Part shown: positions 26,754-36,145 of the stretch, one piece after another
How the letters are laid out: every line of letters starts with the position of its first letter
Numbering within the stretch: position 1 is the first letter of the stretch
Source: Massilia sp. HP4
Lineage (GTDB): Bacteria; Pseudomonadota; Gammaproteobacteria; Burkholderiales; Burkholderiaceae_D
DNA: 64,000 bases
Reading direction: 5' to 3'
NCBI RefSeq assembly: GCF_005222695.1
Contig: NZ_STGG01000064.1
Coordinates: 62,001-126,000 of the forward strand
Position numbers and translations under genes: made by a program
The notes under the pieces: model-generated
Told to the model about the DNA's origin: nothing
The model's input: the letters and a program-made list of their open reading frames with translations, nothing else
Databases searched by the model: none

Positions 26754-27181
26754 GTAAAGAGGTCAAATCTCCTCGCTTTGTTTTTCTACTGAATCAAGCA
26801 CAGCGAAGACTGCAGCGCTGGACCGAAACCAGGCCGGGAACCTGGGAAGGAATCAGCACAGCACAGGTCGGGCTTCTTTTCCTGCTGGCGTCGCGCAACC
26901 AGACTACCATTGGCGAGATTGCGCAAGCATTGCAGGTAGCGCCAGCCGCAACGACCAACCTGTCCAAGCGCATGGAGGCTGCTGGGCTGGTCGAACGGAT
27001 TGCCGACCATGGTGACAGACGCGTGACCAGACTGCGGCTGACGCAAGCCGGCGAAAGTGCAAGCGGACAAAGCAGGGAGATGCTCAAGGAGCTGAACAAG
27101 CGGATAAGCGACGGCTTCTCGGGCGAAGAATTGGCGATCGTTGCGCGCTGGCTATCCCATGTCAGCGACCTGGAGCTTTAG
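26750..27181 (+). CDS. MarR-family transcriptional regulator
   Basis: Regulator of 143 residues with a winged helix-turn-helix. Landmarks are the QVGLLFLLASRNQTTIGEIAQ helix region, the recognition helix around APAATTNLSKRMEAAGLVER and the wing DHGDRRVTRLRLTQAG, all typical of MarR proteins. It overlaps the hydrolase gene by four bases and very likely represses both through the 24-bp palindrome at 25802-25825. The ligand is unknown; MarR proteins paired with hydrolases often respond to the hydrolase substrate or product. No cysteine is present, so thiol sensing as in OhrR is unlikely. Confidence 0.87.
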   Translation: MSKEVKSPRFVFLLNQAQRRLQRWTETRPGTWEGISTAQVGLLFLLASRNQTTIGEIAQALQVAPAATTNLSKRMEAAGLVERIADHGDRRVTRLRLTQAGESASGQSREMLKELNKRISDGFSGEELAIVARWLSHVSDLEL

Positions 27182-27208
27182 TGGCAACCCAATTTCGTGG
27201 ATTGCCAC
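27181..27208 (+). terminator. Hairpin after marR, possible terminator
   Basis: GTGGCAA at 27181-27187 pairs with TTGCCAC at 27202-27208, and an inner CCA/TGG extends the stem with one mismatch. It starts at the marR stop codon. No T-run follows, so termination strength is uncertain. Confidence 0.4.
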
Positions 27209-27247
27209 CCGTAAGCTGTCTTTAGCGAGCATTCCTGTCAGGCGCGC

Positions 27248-27628
27248 TTAGTCGTTCTGGGAATCGAGCGCCGCCACGCAATAATCGGTCATGGCGCGCT
27301 GCACGCCGGGATCCTCACCGATGGCGCCGACCACGTCGAGCGTCAATCCCGGATGCGCGGCGCGGATGGTGTCGCACAGGGCCGGCAGGTCGCGCAGCAG
27401 GTGTCCGCCTTGCCCCAGGAATACCGGCACCACGGTCACCCGGTCGATGCCGCGCGCGACCATCGCCGTTACCGTGTCCGGAAGGCTGGGCGTCATCAGC
27501 TCGAGAAAGGCCAGCGCCACCTCGCAGGCCGGCGCCTGCGCTTGCGTGGCGTCGCGCAGGCGCTCGAACGGCGCGGCCCACGATGCGGCGCGCGCGCCGT
27601 GGGCAAACAGGATCAATCCACGGTTCAT
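27248..27628 (-). CDS. cbiX: Sirohydrochlorin chelatase/cobaltochelatase CbiX family
   Basis: Small CbiX-type protein of 126 residues. The metal-binding His is visible in LILFAHGARAASWAAPFERL at the N-terminus, and the second conserved region is VTVVPVFLGQGGHLLRDLP. Single-domain CbiX/SirB proteins insert Co or Fe into sirohydrochlorin; with cobA and cysI nearby, iron insertion for sirohaem is the likely role. The start at 27628 shares one base with the lptG stop (TGATG). It is transcribed with lptF-lptG on the minus strand, not with the sulfur genes. Confidence 0.82.
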   Translation of the reverse strand: MNRGLILFAHGARAASWAAPFERLRDATQAQAPACEVALAFLELMTPSLPDTVTAMVARGIDRVTVVPVFLGQGGHLLRDLPALCDTIRAAHPGLTLDVVGAIGEDPGVQRAMTDYCVAALDSQND

Positions 27629-28812
27629 CAGTGTCTCTCCACCCACCACAGCGCCCCGAGCGCCATCAGCAGGAACAGCATGCTCGGCGCCACCGCCGTC
27701 AGGAAGGCCGGCAGGATGGTCAGTACGCCCAGGTGCGAGAACAGCGAGTTAATCAGCAGGAAGCTCACGCCGATCATGATGCCGATGAAGATCTTGAGAC
27801 TGACGCCGCCGCTGCGCGTGTGCAGGTAGGCGAACGGCAGCGCCAGCGCCATCAGCACGAAGATCGAGAACGGATCGACGACCTTCTTCCAGAACGCGAC
27901 CTTGAAGCGCTCGGTTTCTTGCCGGTTCTCGGCCAGGTGGCGCGTGTACACGGCCAGCTCGGCGGCCGACATGCGCTCGGGGTCGGAGCGCGAGACCGAC
28001 AGGATCTTGGGCGTGATCTCGGACGCGAGTTCGTAGGTGGCCAGCTTGCGGGTCGCGACGGCGGCCGTTTCCTGGCCGTAGGTGCTCTGGATGGTCTGCC
28101 CGGCCGGGACCGCCGAACCGGGAGCCGCCAGCTCGCGGCTATTGGTGAACATGGTCTCGGTGACGTCGGTCAGGCGCCAGGTATTGTTGCCGCCATACGT
28201 GCCGCGCGCCGCCGTGACGATCGAACGCATGCGCATATTGTTGTCGAACTCGTAGAGGCGCACGTCCTCGAGCTGGCCATCGGGCGCGATGCGCCGCACA
28301 TTGAAGAAGCGCGACCCGGTGATATTGCCGCGCACGCCTTCTGCGTGCACGCTGTCCTTGGTCCACATGCCCGAGCGGAACTCTGCCGAGACCGAGCCGC
28401 CCTTGGCGGTCAGGCGCATGCGCTCGGCGATCGGCGCCGTGCGCGGCGTGATCAGTTCGCCGAACACGAAGGCGATCAGGACGAAGATCGCGCCGATCTT
28501 GAACAGGATCATGGCGGCCTGGCGGGTCGACATCGACGAGGCGCGCATGATGGTGAATTCGGAGCTCGATGCGAACTGCGCCATCGTATAGATGGTGCCG
28601 ATCAGCGCCGCCACCGGCATCACTTGATAGACATTGCCCGGCACCAGCAGCAGCACGTACAGGAAGGCGTGCTGCATGCCGAAATCGTTCTTGCCGACCG
28701 AGGGCAGGATGCTGGTCAGGTCCATGAAGGCGACCAGGGCCAGGAAGGCGGCCAGCACGAAGGCCACCGCCTGGAAAATATTGACGGCGAAATAGCGCTC
28801 GAGGATCTTCAT
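27628..28812 (-). CDS. lptG: LPS export permease LptG
   Basis: Inner-membrane permease subunit of the LptB2FG transporter that extracts lipopolysaccharide for export. It has 394 residues with three N-terminal and three C-terminal membrane spans around a large periplasmic beta-jellyroll domain. The N-terminus MKILERYFAVNIFQAVAFVL and the C-terminal ALALPFAYLHTRSGGVSLKIFIG region are characteristic. Start 28812 overlaps the lptF 3' end by four bases; the longer frame to 28974 runs inside lptF. Confidence 0.93.
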   Translation of the reverse strand: MKILERYFAVNIFQAVAFVLAAFLALVAFMDLTSILPSVGKNDFGMQHAFLYVLLLVPGNVYQVMPVAALIGTIYTMAQFASSSEFTIMRASSMSTRQAAMILFKIGAIFVLIAFVFGELITPRTAPIAERMRLTAKGGSVSAEFRSGMWTKDSVHAEGVRGNITGSRFFNVRRIAPDGQLEDVRLYEFDNNMRMRSIVTAARGTYGGNNTWRLTDVTETMFTNSRELAAPGSAVPAGQTIQSTYGQETAAVATRKLATYELASEITPKILSVSRSDPERMSAAELAVYTRHLAENRQETERFKVAFWKKVVDPFSIFVLMALALPFAYLHTRSGGVSLKIFIGIMIGVSFLLINSLFSHLGVLTILPAFLTAVAPSMLFLLMALGALWWVERH

Positions 28813-29966
28813 TCCGACCGCGCCTCCTCGCGCTTGGTCACCGGCATACTTTTGAGGATGCGCCGACGCTTGAAGGCACTGATCAAGACCAGCGGGTGAT
28901 AACGGTGATTCACGTTCAGGCGCCAGGCGAACAGGCCCACGACCACCAGCAGCGCGGCCAGGTGCAGCGGCCACCAGCCCATGGCGAAGGCCACCTTGCC
29001 CTGCTTGACGCTGGCCTCGGACAGGCGCACCAGGTTGTTATACGTAAAGAAGATCAGCAAGGCGATGATCAGGTTGGCCGAGGAACCGGCGCGCGGGTTG
29101 ACGAATCCGAGCGGGATGGCCAGGAGCATCAACACGAGGCAGGTGATCGGCGCCGCGATACGGGCCAGCAGCTCGGCCTGGGTAAAGCGGTTCGGCGCGA
29201 TCAGGAGCGTCGGCGTGGACAGCGCCGCCACCGGCACGTCGGCGCCGATCATCGGCGCCTGGGTCGCCACGCGCATGCTGTAGCGCTCGAACTCCATGGT
29301 CTGGAAATCGGCCTGGCCCGGCACGCCCTCGTAGCGGCGGCCATTGCTGAGCACCAGGAACTGGCCGCCCTTGTCGTCCGATTCGATCACGCCCTGCTTG
29401 GCCACCACGACCGAGTGGCTGTCGCCGTCGACACCGCCGACGAACACATTCTGCACCACGGTCGATCCTTCGGCACTGCGCTCGACGAAGAACACGCGGT
29501 CGCTCGAACTCGATTCGCGGAACTGGCCCGGCGCCACGCGCTGCAGGTCTTCGCGCTTCTGGAAGCGCTCGACGAATTCGGCGCTCTGCATCTTGGCCCA
29601 GGGCGTGACGACGAAGGACAGCGCGGCCACCAGGGCCACCATCGGCAGGCCCAGCGTGAGCACCGGCCGGATCCACCCCAGGAGGGATTGACCGGACGCG
29701 AACCAGACCACCATCTCGGAATCGCGGTAGCTGCGCGTAATGGTCGCGACCACGGCGATAAAGGACGTGAGGATCAGGATGATGGGCAAAAGCTCGGCGC
29801 TGCGGAATACGATCAGCGCCAGCACGTCGCCGGATGCCACCTTGCCGCCCGCAGCCCGGCCGAGAATGGCAATCAGGGTCCAGGTGACGAGGATGGAAAA
29901 CAGCACCGTGAAAGTAGCGCCTGCGGCGCTCGCCAGTTCACGTTGCAGGGAACGTCGGAAGATCAT
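28809..29966 (-). CDS. lptF: LPS export permease LptF
   Basis: Second permease subunit of the LptB2FG LPS exporter, 385 residues, with the same layout of six spans and a periplasmic domain. The N-terminus MIFRRSLQRELASAAGATF and the AIPLGFVNPRAGSSANLI segment fit the family. A basic C-terminal tail (KRRRILKSMPVTKREEARSE) extends into the cytoplasm. It is divergent from pepA across a 64-base region, the same arrangement as in many Proteobacteria. Confidence 0.93.
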   Translation of the reverse strand: MIFRRSLQRELASAAGATFTVLFSILVTWTLIAILGRAAGGKVASGDVLALIVFRSAELLPIILILTSFIAVVATITRSYRDSEMVVWFASGQSLLGWIRPVLTLGLPMVALVAALSFVVTPWAKMQSAEFVERFQKREDLQRVAPGQFRESSSSDRVFFVERSAEGSTVVQNVFVGGVDGDSHSVVVAKQGVIESDDKGGQFLVLSNGRRYEGVPGQADFQTMEFERYSMRVATQAPMIGADVPVAALSTPTLLIAPNRFTQAELLARIAAPITCLVLMLLAIPLGFVNPRAGSSANLIIALLIFFTYNNLVRLSEASVKQGKVAFAMGWWPLHLAALLVVVGLFAWRLNVNHRYHPLVLISAFKRRRILKSMPVTKREEARSE

Positions 29967-29979
29967 TCAATAGAGTCGT

Positions 29980-29985
29980 TATAAT
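29980..29985 (+). promoter_or_regulatory. Perfect -10 box in the lptF-pepA divergent region
   Basis: TATAAT at 29980-29985, 45 bases before the pepA ATG. No good -35 lies 17 bases upstream, so the promoter is only partly supported. A clear SD (GGAGAA) precedes pepA. Confidence 0.45.
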
Positions 29986-30030
29986 TGCAGATTAGGCAGT
30001 CCGCCGCCAAACATCGAACCGGAGAACCAA

Positions 30031-31524
30031 ATGGACTTTAGCATAAAAGCATTCGACACAAAAAACACCCTGGCCGCTGCGAAAACCGGCTGCGTGGCGG
30101 TAGCGGTGTTCGAGAACAAGAAACTGTCGGCTGCGGCAAAAGCACTCGACGTGAACGGCGACATCAGCGCCGCACTCAAGTCGGGCGACATCAGCGGCAA
30201 GCCGGGTTCGACCCTGCTGCTGCGCGGCGTGGCCGGTGTCCTTGCTGCGCGCGTGCTGCTGGTCGGCCTGGGCGCCGATGAAACCGTGAGCGAGAAAAGC
30301 TTCGCCACCGGCGTCACCGCCGCACTGAAGGTGTTCTCGACCCTGGGCGCGGCGGACGCCATTATCGCATTCCCGCTCGACAGCGTGAAAGAGCGCGACG
30401 CCAATTGGGCGCTGCGCGCACTGGTGATCGGCGCCAGCGACGCCGAATTCCGTACCGACGGCCAGAAGAGCAAGAAGGATCCAGCCATCACCGGCGTGCG
30501 CAAGATCGTCGTCGCCGCCCCGGCGGCCGGCCTGGACAAGGCCACGCTGACCCAGGCCGCGGCCATCGCCAACGGCATGAACCTGACCCGCGAATTGGGC
30601 AACCTGTCGCCGAACGTCTGCACGCCGACCTTCCTGGCCAACACCGCGCGCAAGCTGGCCGTCGACTACGGCTTCGACATCGAAGTCCTGGAACGCAAGC
30701 AGCTCGAAGCGCTCAAGATGGGCAGCTTCCTGTCGGTGACCAAGGGCAGCGACGAAGCGCCGAAGTTCATCGTCCTCAAGCACAACGGCGGCAAGTCGAA
30801 GGATGCGCCGGTGGTCCTGGTCGGCAAGGGCATCACCTTCGATACCGGCGGCATCTCGCTGAAAGCCGGTCCTGGCATGGACGAGATGAAGTACGATATG
30901 TGCGGCGCCGGCTCGGTGCTGGGCACCTTCCGCGCGATCGGCGAGATGGGCCTGAAGCTGAACGTGGTCGGCATCGTGGCAGCCTGCGAGAACATGCCGT
31001 CGGGCCGCGCGAGCAAACCAGGCGACATCGTCACCGCGATGAACGGCACCACCATCGAGATCCTGAATACCGATGCCGAAGGCCGCCTGGTCCTGTGCGA
31101 CGCCCTGACCTACGCCGAGCGCTTCAAGCCGGCCGCCGTGGTCGACATCGCGACCCTGACCGGCGCCTGCATCGTGGCCCTGGGCCACCATACCAGCGGC
31201 CTGTTCACCCGCGACGACGCGGCGCATGACGGACTGGCGACCGAGCTGCTGGACGCCGGCAAGCAGGCTGGCGACGTGGCCTGGCGCCTCCCGCTGGGCG
31301 AGATCTACAACGACCAGCTCAAGTCGAACTTCGCCGACCTTGCCAATATCGGCACCCCGGGCGCGGCCTCGATCACCGCGGCATGCTTCCTGGAGAACTT
31401 CACCCGCAAGTACACCTGGGCCCACCTGGACATCGCCGGCACCGCCTGGAAATCGGGCGCGAACAAGGGCGCGACCGGCCGTCCGGTGCCGCTGCTGACG
31501 ACCTTCCTGATGAATCGGGTCTGA
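30031..31524 (+). CDS. pepA: Leucyl aminopeptidase (M17)
   Basis: Cytoplasmic hexameric metallo-aminopeptidase of 497 residues that removes N-terminal residues from peptides; in enterobacteria it also binds DNA at cer and carAB. The C-terminal catalytic domain shows [17 protein letters not shown] and the M17 signature [10 protein letters not shown] with metal-binding Asp and Glu and the catalytic Arg. The N-terminal domain is the usual variable one. It is divergent from lptF. In many related genomes holC follows pepA; here a small lipoprotein gene on the opposite strand follows instead. A strong hairpin terminator lies after the stop. Confidence 0.95.
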   Translation: MDFSIKAFDTKNTLAAAKTGCVAVAVFENKKLSAAAKALDVNGDISAALKSGDISGKPGSTLLLRGVAGVLAARVLLVGLGADETVSEKSFATGVTAALKVFSTLGAADAIIAFPLDSVKERDANWALRALVIGASDAEFRTDGQKSKKDPAITGVRKIVVAAPAAGLDKATLTQAAAIANGMNLTRELGNLSPNVCTPTFLANTARKLAVDYGFDIEVLERKQLEALKMGSFLSVTKGSDEAPKFIVLKHNGGKSKDAPVVLVGKGITFDTGGISLKAGPGMDEMKYDMCGAGSVLGTFRAIGEMGLKLNVVGIVAACENMPSGRASKPGDIVTAMNGTTIEILNTDAEGRLVLCDALTYAERFKPAAVVDIATLTGACIVALGHHTSGLFTRDDAAHDGLATELLDAGKQAGDVAWRLPLGEIYNDQLKSNFADLANIGTPGAASITAACFLENFTRKYTWAHLDIAGTAWKSGANKGATGRPVPLLTTFLMNRV

Positions 31525-31550
31525 GCCGCGCCCGAGGCATTGAAATGACG

Positions 31551-31572
31551 ACAGCCCCGCATGCGGGGCTGT
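31551..31572. terminator. Terminator between convergent pepA and lipoprotein genes
   Basis: Perfect 10-bp arms ACAGCCCCGC/GCGGGGCTGT around AT, followed by TTTCATTT on the plus strand. The T-run is interrupted, but the stem is strong. Confidence 0.7.
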
Positions 31573-31585
31573 TTCATTTGGTGGA

Positions 31586-32047
31586 TCAGAACACGCGCGT
31601 GGCGACCGGCGTCGCACCCGCCGCTTCCGGCGGCGGCGCGGCCGGCTCCATCAGCACGGTCAGGATGGCCGGATAGCCATAGCCCGCGCCCGAATGGCGG
31701 TCGACGAAATACCCAAGACCGGCGCTGATGACGAGGTTGCCCATCAAGTTGCTCGTATCGAGGCGGGCCTGTATGACTTCGGCGGCGGTAGCGGCGGAGC
31801 CCTTCTTGCAGCTGATCGAGATCGGCTGGCTGCTGCGGGTGACGGTCACGCGGCCCGGCGCGATCATGTACCAGCGGCCGACGTCATTGCTGAGGATGCA
31901 ACCGACCCCGCCGATCTCGCGATAGTCGAGCACGGCGCGCACCTCGAGCTGCTGCACGGGGGATTCGGACATGGTCGCGCAGCCGCCCAACAGGGCGGCA
32001 ACGGCGGCGACGGCAAACGGGCGAGATGGAAACGGCATGGCGGGCAT
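31586..32047 (-). CDS. Small predicted lipoprotein, function unknown
   Basis: Protein of about 153 residues with a type II signal peptide: hydrophobic run followed by the lipobox LLGGC, predicting lipidation at that Cys. The mature part contains two further cysteines (GVGCILSN and ISISCKKGS) and a C-terminal Ala/Pro-rich tail. I do not recognise the family. ATG 32047 is the first good start, with GAGG about 12 bases upstream; ATG 32038 is also possible. It converges on pepA. Confidence 0.65.
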   Translation of the reverse strand: MPAMPFPSRPFAVAAVAALLGGCATMSESPVQQLEVRAVLDYREIGGVGCILSNDVGRWYMIAPGRVTVTRSSQPISISCKKGSAATAAEVIQARLDTSNLMGNLVISAGLGYFVDRHSGAGYGYPAILTVLMEPAAPPPEAAGATPVATRVF

Positions 32048-32110
32048 CAAGAGGCAGATACCTCTTTAACGGCAGCAGCGCCGATAAACTGAAGCCCTGC
32101 CCGCCGGTGC

Positions 32111-32311
32111 TCAGGCAGACGGCGCGTCGAGCAGGGTGAAGCGCGGCGACGTCACGCCGTCGACCGTCACCGTCTCGAAGAAGGCGTCACGGGGCCGTAC
32201 CCACACGACGCCATCCTGGCCGCGATAGACGACCACGTGTGTGTGGTCGGCTTCGAGCACCGCTTCGCACACCAGTTCGTAGATGCCGCCCTTGTAATGG
32301 CGGTAACGCAT
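32111..32311 (-). CDS. DUF1653 domain protein
   Basis: Short protein of 66 residues that is essentially one DUF1653 domain: YRHYKGGIYELVCEA, then VVVYRG, WVRPRDAFFETV and the C-terminal PRF. The family is widespread and of unknown function, predicted to have an SH3-like beta-barrel fold. It lies 22 bases after the preceding gene on the same strand, so the two may be co-transcribed. Confidence 0.8.
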   Translation of the reverse strand: MRYRHYKGGIYELVCEAVLEADHTHVVVYRGQDGVVWVRPRDAFFETVTVDGVTSPRFTLLDAPSA

Positions 32312-32333
32312 GGGGTGCTTGTCCAGGCCGGGA

Positions 32334-32681
32334 TCAGACCTTTTCGGCCTCGGCCTTCTGCTTTTTCTTCAGGCCCTGGATGACCTTGAGCACGCCTTCC
32401 ATGCCGGCGGTCTCGTCCAGTTCGCTGAAGGCGTCCAGCACTTCGTTCAGCACGCGGTTGCGCACGGCTGCTTCGTCCTGGGCGATCGCGGGCGTCGGGC
32501 TGCCATCCTTGGCGAACTTCGATGGCGTGTCGGCCGCGGCCTTGGCGCCATGCGCCAGTGCCGCCTGCCAGATCACCCAACGACGCTGGGTTTCGAAAAC
32601 GAGGTATTCCTCGGGTTTGTCTTCGCGGCGGCGAACGATGTGGCCCTCACGCTGGGCCCACGCTTCAAATGCACTGCGCAT
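32334..32681 (-). CDS. Conserved-looking hypothetical protein, 115 residues
   Basis: Soluble protein without signal peptide or membrane segment. The N-terminal half reads like a small alpha/beta domain (FEAWAQREGH, EEYLVFETQRRWVIWQAAL), the middle is polar, and the C-terminus is a charged helix ending in a Lys-rich run (GLKKKQKAEAEKV). The Trp-rich YLVFETQRRWVIWQA pattern resembles phage-type or DUF-type small proteins, but I cannot name the family. It is probably first in a two-gene unit with the DUF1653 gene. Confidence 0.6.
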   Translation of the reverse strand: MRSAFEAWAQREGHIVRRREDKPEEYLVFETQRRWVIWQAALAHGAKAAADTPSKFAKDGSPTPAIAQDEAAVRNRVLNEVLDAFSELDETAGMEGVLKVIQGLKKKQKAEAEKV

Positions 32682-33137
32682 TTCTGTCCTTTTTCAAATC
32701 TGCGTTCGGATTATTAACTCGTGAAACCGAATATTTCACAATAGTACCACTACCGTACGTCGATGGTCTGCGACAACCGTGTGGTCTGACCGAACCTGTT
32801 TCACGATACGCTAATGGTACAATGTAAGTTGCACCTACGCAATTTTCTTATTACCGAAAAGCAACAAACTCACTCTACCGAGTTCGTTCGTATCGCGCCG
32901 ACCCGCTCATGGTTATAGTCCTGACCCGGCACTGGAGCAATACTCTTTGGCAATCTATTAATCAATTTTACTATCACCTGTTGCGATCCTACCAAGCCGG
33001 CCGCCCCGCGTCTTCCCTTGGGAAGAGCGGCGCCGCCACTGGCAGCTCCGAACCCGGTAATAATAGCTGGTTAGCAAGCAACTTGGCTGCACAACAGTAT
33101 GTTACAGCCAACACTCTACCATGACACACATAGAACA
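32682..33137. other. 456-base intergenic region, AT-richer, with one strong hairpin
   Basis: No convincing gene. It contains GTGAAA/TTTCAC arms at 32721-32726 and 32734-32739 upstream of the minus-strand gene, a -10-like TACAAT at 32818-32823, and a strong hairpin at 33006-33030 (CCGC-TCTTCCC with GGGAAGA-GCGG, one bulged G). A 71-codon open frame at 32909-33124 has no family features. Confidence 0.5.
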
Positions 33138-33905
33138 ATGAAATTAGTTACCTGGAACGTTAATTCCCTGAAAGTCCGCCTCTCGCACCTGCTGCAATGG
33201 TTGCGAGCCAATCCAGTCGATGTGCTCTGCATCCAGGAGACCAAATTAACCGACGACAAGTTCCCCTTGGCCGAGCTGAACGCGGCCGGCTACCAGGTCG
33301 CGTTCTCGGGGCAAAAGACCTATAACGGCGTCGCCATCCTGTCGAAGTACCCGATCGAGGACGTGGTCAGGAACAATCCCCATTACGAAGACGCGCAACA
33401 GCGCCTGCTGGCGGCGACCGTCAACGGCGTGCGCGTCATCTGCGCCTATGTGCCGAACGGGCAGGAAGTCGGTTCCGATAAATATGCGTACAAGCTGGCC
33501 TGGCTGGAGGCGCTGCGCACCTGGGTAGCGGCCGAGATGGCCGCCCACGAGCAGTTCGCGATCCTCGGCGACTACAATATCGCGCCCGAAGCGCGCGACG
33601 TGCATGACCCGGCCGAATGGGAAGGCCGCATCCACTTCTCGCTGCCCGAGCGCGCCGCCCTGCAGGAACTGATGGCGCTCGGCCTGTCGGATGCGTTCCG
33701 CCTGTTCGACCAGCCCGAGAAGCAATACAGCTGGTGGGATTACCGCCAGATGGCGTTCCGCCGCAACCGCGGCCTGCGCATCGACCACATCCTGCTGTCG
33801 AAGAAGCTGGCCGAGCGCTGCACCGCGTGCCATATCGACCGCGAGACGCGCAAGTGGGAACAGCCGTCGGATCATGCGCCGGTGGTGGCGACCCTGGCCG
33901 ATTAA
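33138..33905 (+). CDS. xthA: Exodeoxyribonuclease III
   Basis: AP endonuclease and 3'-5' exonuclease of base excision repair, 255 residues. The EEP-fold active site is visible: N7 in TWNVNSLKVR, the metal-binding Glu in CIQETKL, GDYNIAP with catalytic Asp/Asn, the RIDHILLS segment and the C-terminal SDHAPVVA. The start at 33138 is the conserved MKLVTWNVNS; the open frame to 33099 has no support. Its stop overlaps the stop of the convergent GGDEF/EAL gene by two or three bases. Confidence 0.94.
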   Translation: MKLVTWNVNSLKVRLSHLLQWLRANPVDVLCIQETKLTDDKFPLAELNAAGYQVAFSGQKTYNGVAILSKYPIEDVVRNNPHYEDAQQRLLAATVNGVRVICAYVPNGQEVGSDKYAYKLAWLEALRTWVAAEMAAHEQFAILGDYNIAPEARDVHDPAEWEGRIHFSLPERAALQELMALGLSDAFRLFDQPEKQYSWWDYRQMAFRRNRGLRIDHILLSKKLAERCTACHIDRETRKWEQPSDHAPVVATLAD

Positions 33906-36145
33906 CCCGCCAGCAACCGCGCCACCTGCTCGGCCGGCAACGGCCGCGCAAACAGGTAACCCTGCGCATACTGGCAGCCGAACGAGCGCAGCAAGGCATA
34001 CTGCCCCTCGGTCTCGACCCCTTCGGCCACCACCGACAACTGCAGGCTGTTGGCCAGCGCCATCACCGCCGCCACGATGGCCCGGTCCTCGGCGCTGGCT
34101 TCGAGTTCGCGCACGAAGGCGCGGTCGATCTTGATCTTGCGCACCGGGAAGCGCTTCAGGTAGGCCAGGCTCGAGTAACCCGTGCCGAAGTCGTCGATCG
34201 ACAGGCAGATCCCCATCGCATTCATCTGGCGCAGGATCTCGAGCGTCTGGCCGCCGTGCTGCATCAGCGCGGTCTCGGTGATCTCGAACTCCACCAGGCT
34301 GGTCGCGATCCCCGTTTCCTCGACGATGCGGCGGATCGATTCGACCAGGCCCTGGTGCATGAACTGGCGCGCCGACAGGTTGATCGCCAGCGGCACCACG
34401 TCCAGCCCTTCGCGCTGCCACTCCATCGCCTGGACGCAGGCGCTGCGGATCACCCACTCGCCGACCTCCATGATCATGCCGCTCTCCTCGAGGATCGGGA
34501 TGAATTCGTCCGGCCCCACCAGCACGCCGTTGCGGCGCCAGCGCAGCAGCACCTCGAGCGCGCGCGGACGGCGCGTTTCGGTGCACATGATCGGCTGAAA
34601 ATAGAGCTCGTACTCGGCGCGCGCCAGCGCGCCGCGCAGGTTCGATTCGAGCTCGAAATGGCGCGACGCCGCCAGGTTCATGCGCTCGGTGAAGAACTGG
34701 TAATTGTTGCGGCCGGCCGCCTTGGCCTGGTACATCGCGGCGTCGGCGTGGCGCATCAGGGTTTCGACGTCGACCCCGTCGTCCGGATACAGGCAGATCC
34801 CGATCGACGGCGAGATGTGCAGGGTGCGGCCGTCGATCTGGCACGCCATCGACAGCGCGGCGATGATGCGGTCGGCGACCCGGGCGGCATCCTCGGCGCC
34901 GGCGATCGCCGGCATCAACACCACGAACTCGTCGCCGCCGAGCCGCGCGACCAGGTCGCCGGGCCGCACCGCAGTCACCAGCCGCAGGGCGACGTTGCGC
35001 AGCAGCTGGTCGCCGACCATGTGGCCGAGCGAGTCGTTGATATTCTTGAAGCGGTCGAGGTCGAGGAACAGCAGCGCCAGCTTCTCGCCCTGCTCCAGCT
35101 TGTCGCCCGAGGCCACGACGCGCATCGCGGCGTCGAGCCGCTCGGACAGCATGGCGCGGTTGGGCAGGCCGGTCAGGCTGTCGTGGTAGGCCATGTGGTG
35201 CACGCGCGCCTCGGCCTGGCGCCGCTCGTTGATCTCTTCCTGCAGCAGGGCATTGGCGCCGGCCAGTTCGGCGGTGCGCTCGGCCACCCGCACCTCGAGT
35301 TCGTCGCGCGCGCGGCGGATCGCGTCGGCCGCCTCGCGCAGCGATTGCTCGTCGCTGCGCTCGCGGGTGCGGTCTTCGAGCATCCAGATCGTGCCCTTGT
35401 CGGGATCCCTGGCATTGACCTGGTAGCCGATCATCTGGACCCAGGCCTTGCTACCGTCCTTGCGCACCAGGGTGCGTTCGGTATGGAACGACAGCCCGCA
35501 GGCCAGTTGCGGATAGGCGTCGGCGCCGAGCTGGCGGTAGGCGGTTTCGTCAGGGTACAGCGAGCGCGTGGAAATCCCGATCGCCTCGCCGGCGGCATAG
35601 CCGAACATCTGGCAGAAGGCAGGGTTGGCGCGCCGGATCACACGGTTGCGGGTGAACATGATGCCGATCGAGGCATTGGTCATGATCGCCTGCACTTCGC
35701 TCAGGGCCTGGCGCGCCTCGGTCACGTCCTCGACGATCCAGATGGTGCCGGCGGCGCGCTTGCCCGGTTCGACGGCGCAGCCGCGCAGCCGCGCCCAGAA
35801 GGTGCTGCCGTCGCGGCGCCGGAACTGCTGCTCGCTCTTCTCGAACAGGCCGCCCCTGCCCAGCACCGCGAACGCTTCGGCGATCAGGCGCTGGTAATCC
35901 CCGGTCGACACGCAGATCTCCATCGGCGCGATTGAACCGACTTCGTGCGAAGAGTAGCCAAACATCTCGCCTGCGCGTGGATTGAAGGAACGGATCTGCC
36001 CGGGCAAGGTGACGACGATGCCAACCGGCGCGTTTTCGAACACGGCGTACTGCTCGCGCACCATGCGCCGCAGGGTGGCGAGCTCCAACTCTGGACGGCC
36101 GGCGTCCGCAACGTCAGGTAAGTGCAGTGTCGAGAATCCATCCAT
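33902..36145 (-). CDS. PAS-PAS-GGDEF-EAL cyclic-di-GMP enzyme
   Basis: Protein of 747 residues. Two PAS domains (about 30-145 and 150-265), a coiled-coil linker (about 270-315), then GGDEF (GGDEF at 403-407, with the RPGD inhibitory site at 394-397) and EAL. The EAL signature reads EVL, retaining E531; NLS, ITE, DDFGTG (651-656), KID and EGVE are all intact, so both cyclase and phosphodiesterase activity are plausible. No membrane segment, so the PAS domains probably sense a cytoplasmic cue. Contrast with the altered EAL site of the protein at 2391-4751. Confidence 0.92.
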   Translation of the reverse strand: MDGFSTLHLPDVADAGRPELELATLRRMVREQYAVFENAPVGIVVTLPGQIRSFNPRAGEMFGYSSHEVGSIAPMEICVSTGDYQRLIAEAFAVLGRGGLFEKSEQQFRRRDGSTFWARLRGCAVEPGKRAAGTIWIVEDVTEARQALSEVQAIMTNASIGIMFTRNRVIRRANPAFCQMFGYAAGEAIGISTRSLYPDETAYRQLGADAYPQLACGLSFHTERTLVRKDGSKAWVQMIGYQVNARDPDKGTIWMLEDRTRERSDEQSLREAADAIRRARDELEVRVAERTAELAGANALLQEEINERRQAEARVHHMAYHDSLTGLPNRAMLSERLDAAMRVVASGDKLEQGEKLALLFLDLDRFKNINDSLGHMVGDQLLRNVALRLVTAVRPGDLVARLGGDEFVVLMPAIAGAEDAARVADRIIAALSMACQIDGRTLHISPSIGICLYPDDGVDVETLMRHADAAMYQAKAAGRNNYQFFTERMNLAASRHFELESNLRGALARAEYELYFQPIMCTETRRPRALEVLLRWRRNGVLVGPDEFIPILEESGMIMEVGEWVIRSACVQAMEWQREGLDVVPLAINLSARQFMHQGLVESIRRIVEETGIATSLVEFEITETALMQHGGQTLEILRQMNAMGICLSIDDFGTGYSSLAYLKRFPVRKIKIDRAFVRELEASAEDRAIVAAVMALANSLQLSVVAEGVETEGQYALLRSFGCQYAQGYLFARPLPAEQVARLLAG

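Noticed and set aside
32909-33124. A 71-codon open frame before xthA
   Set aside because: No SD, no family features, and it overlaps the xthA translation start region.
33617-35935. A 772-codon plus-strand open frame
   Set aside because: Antisense shadow of the GGDEF/EAL gene and the xthA 3' end, with no family motif.
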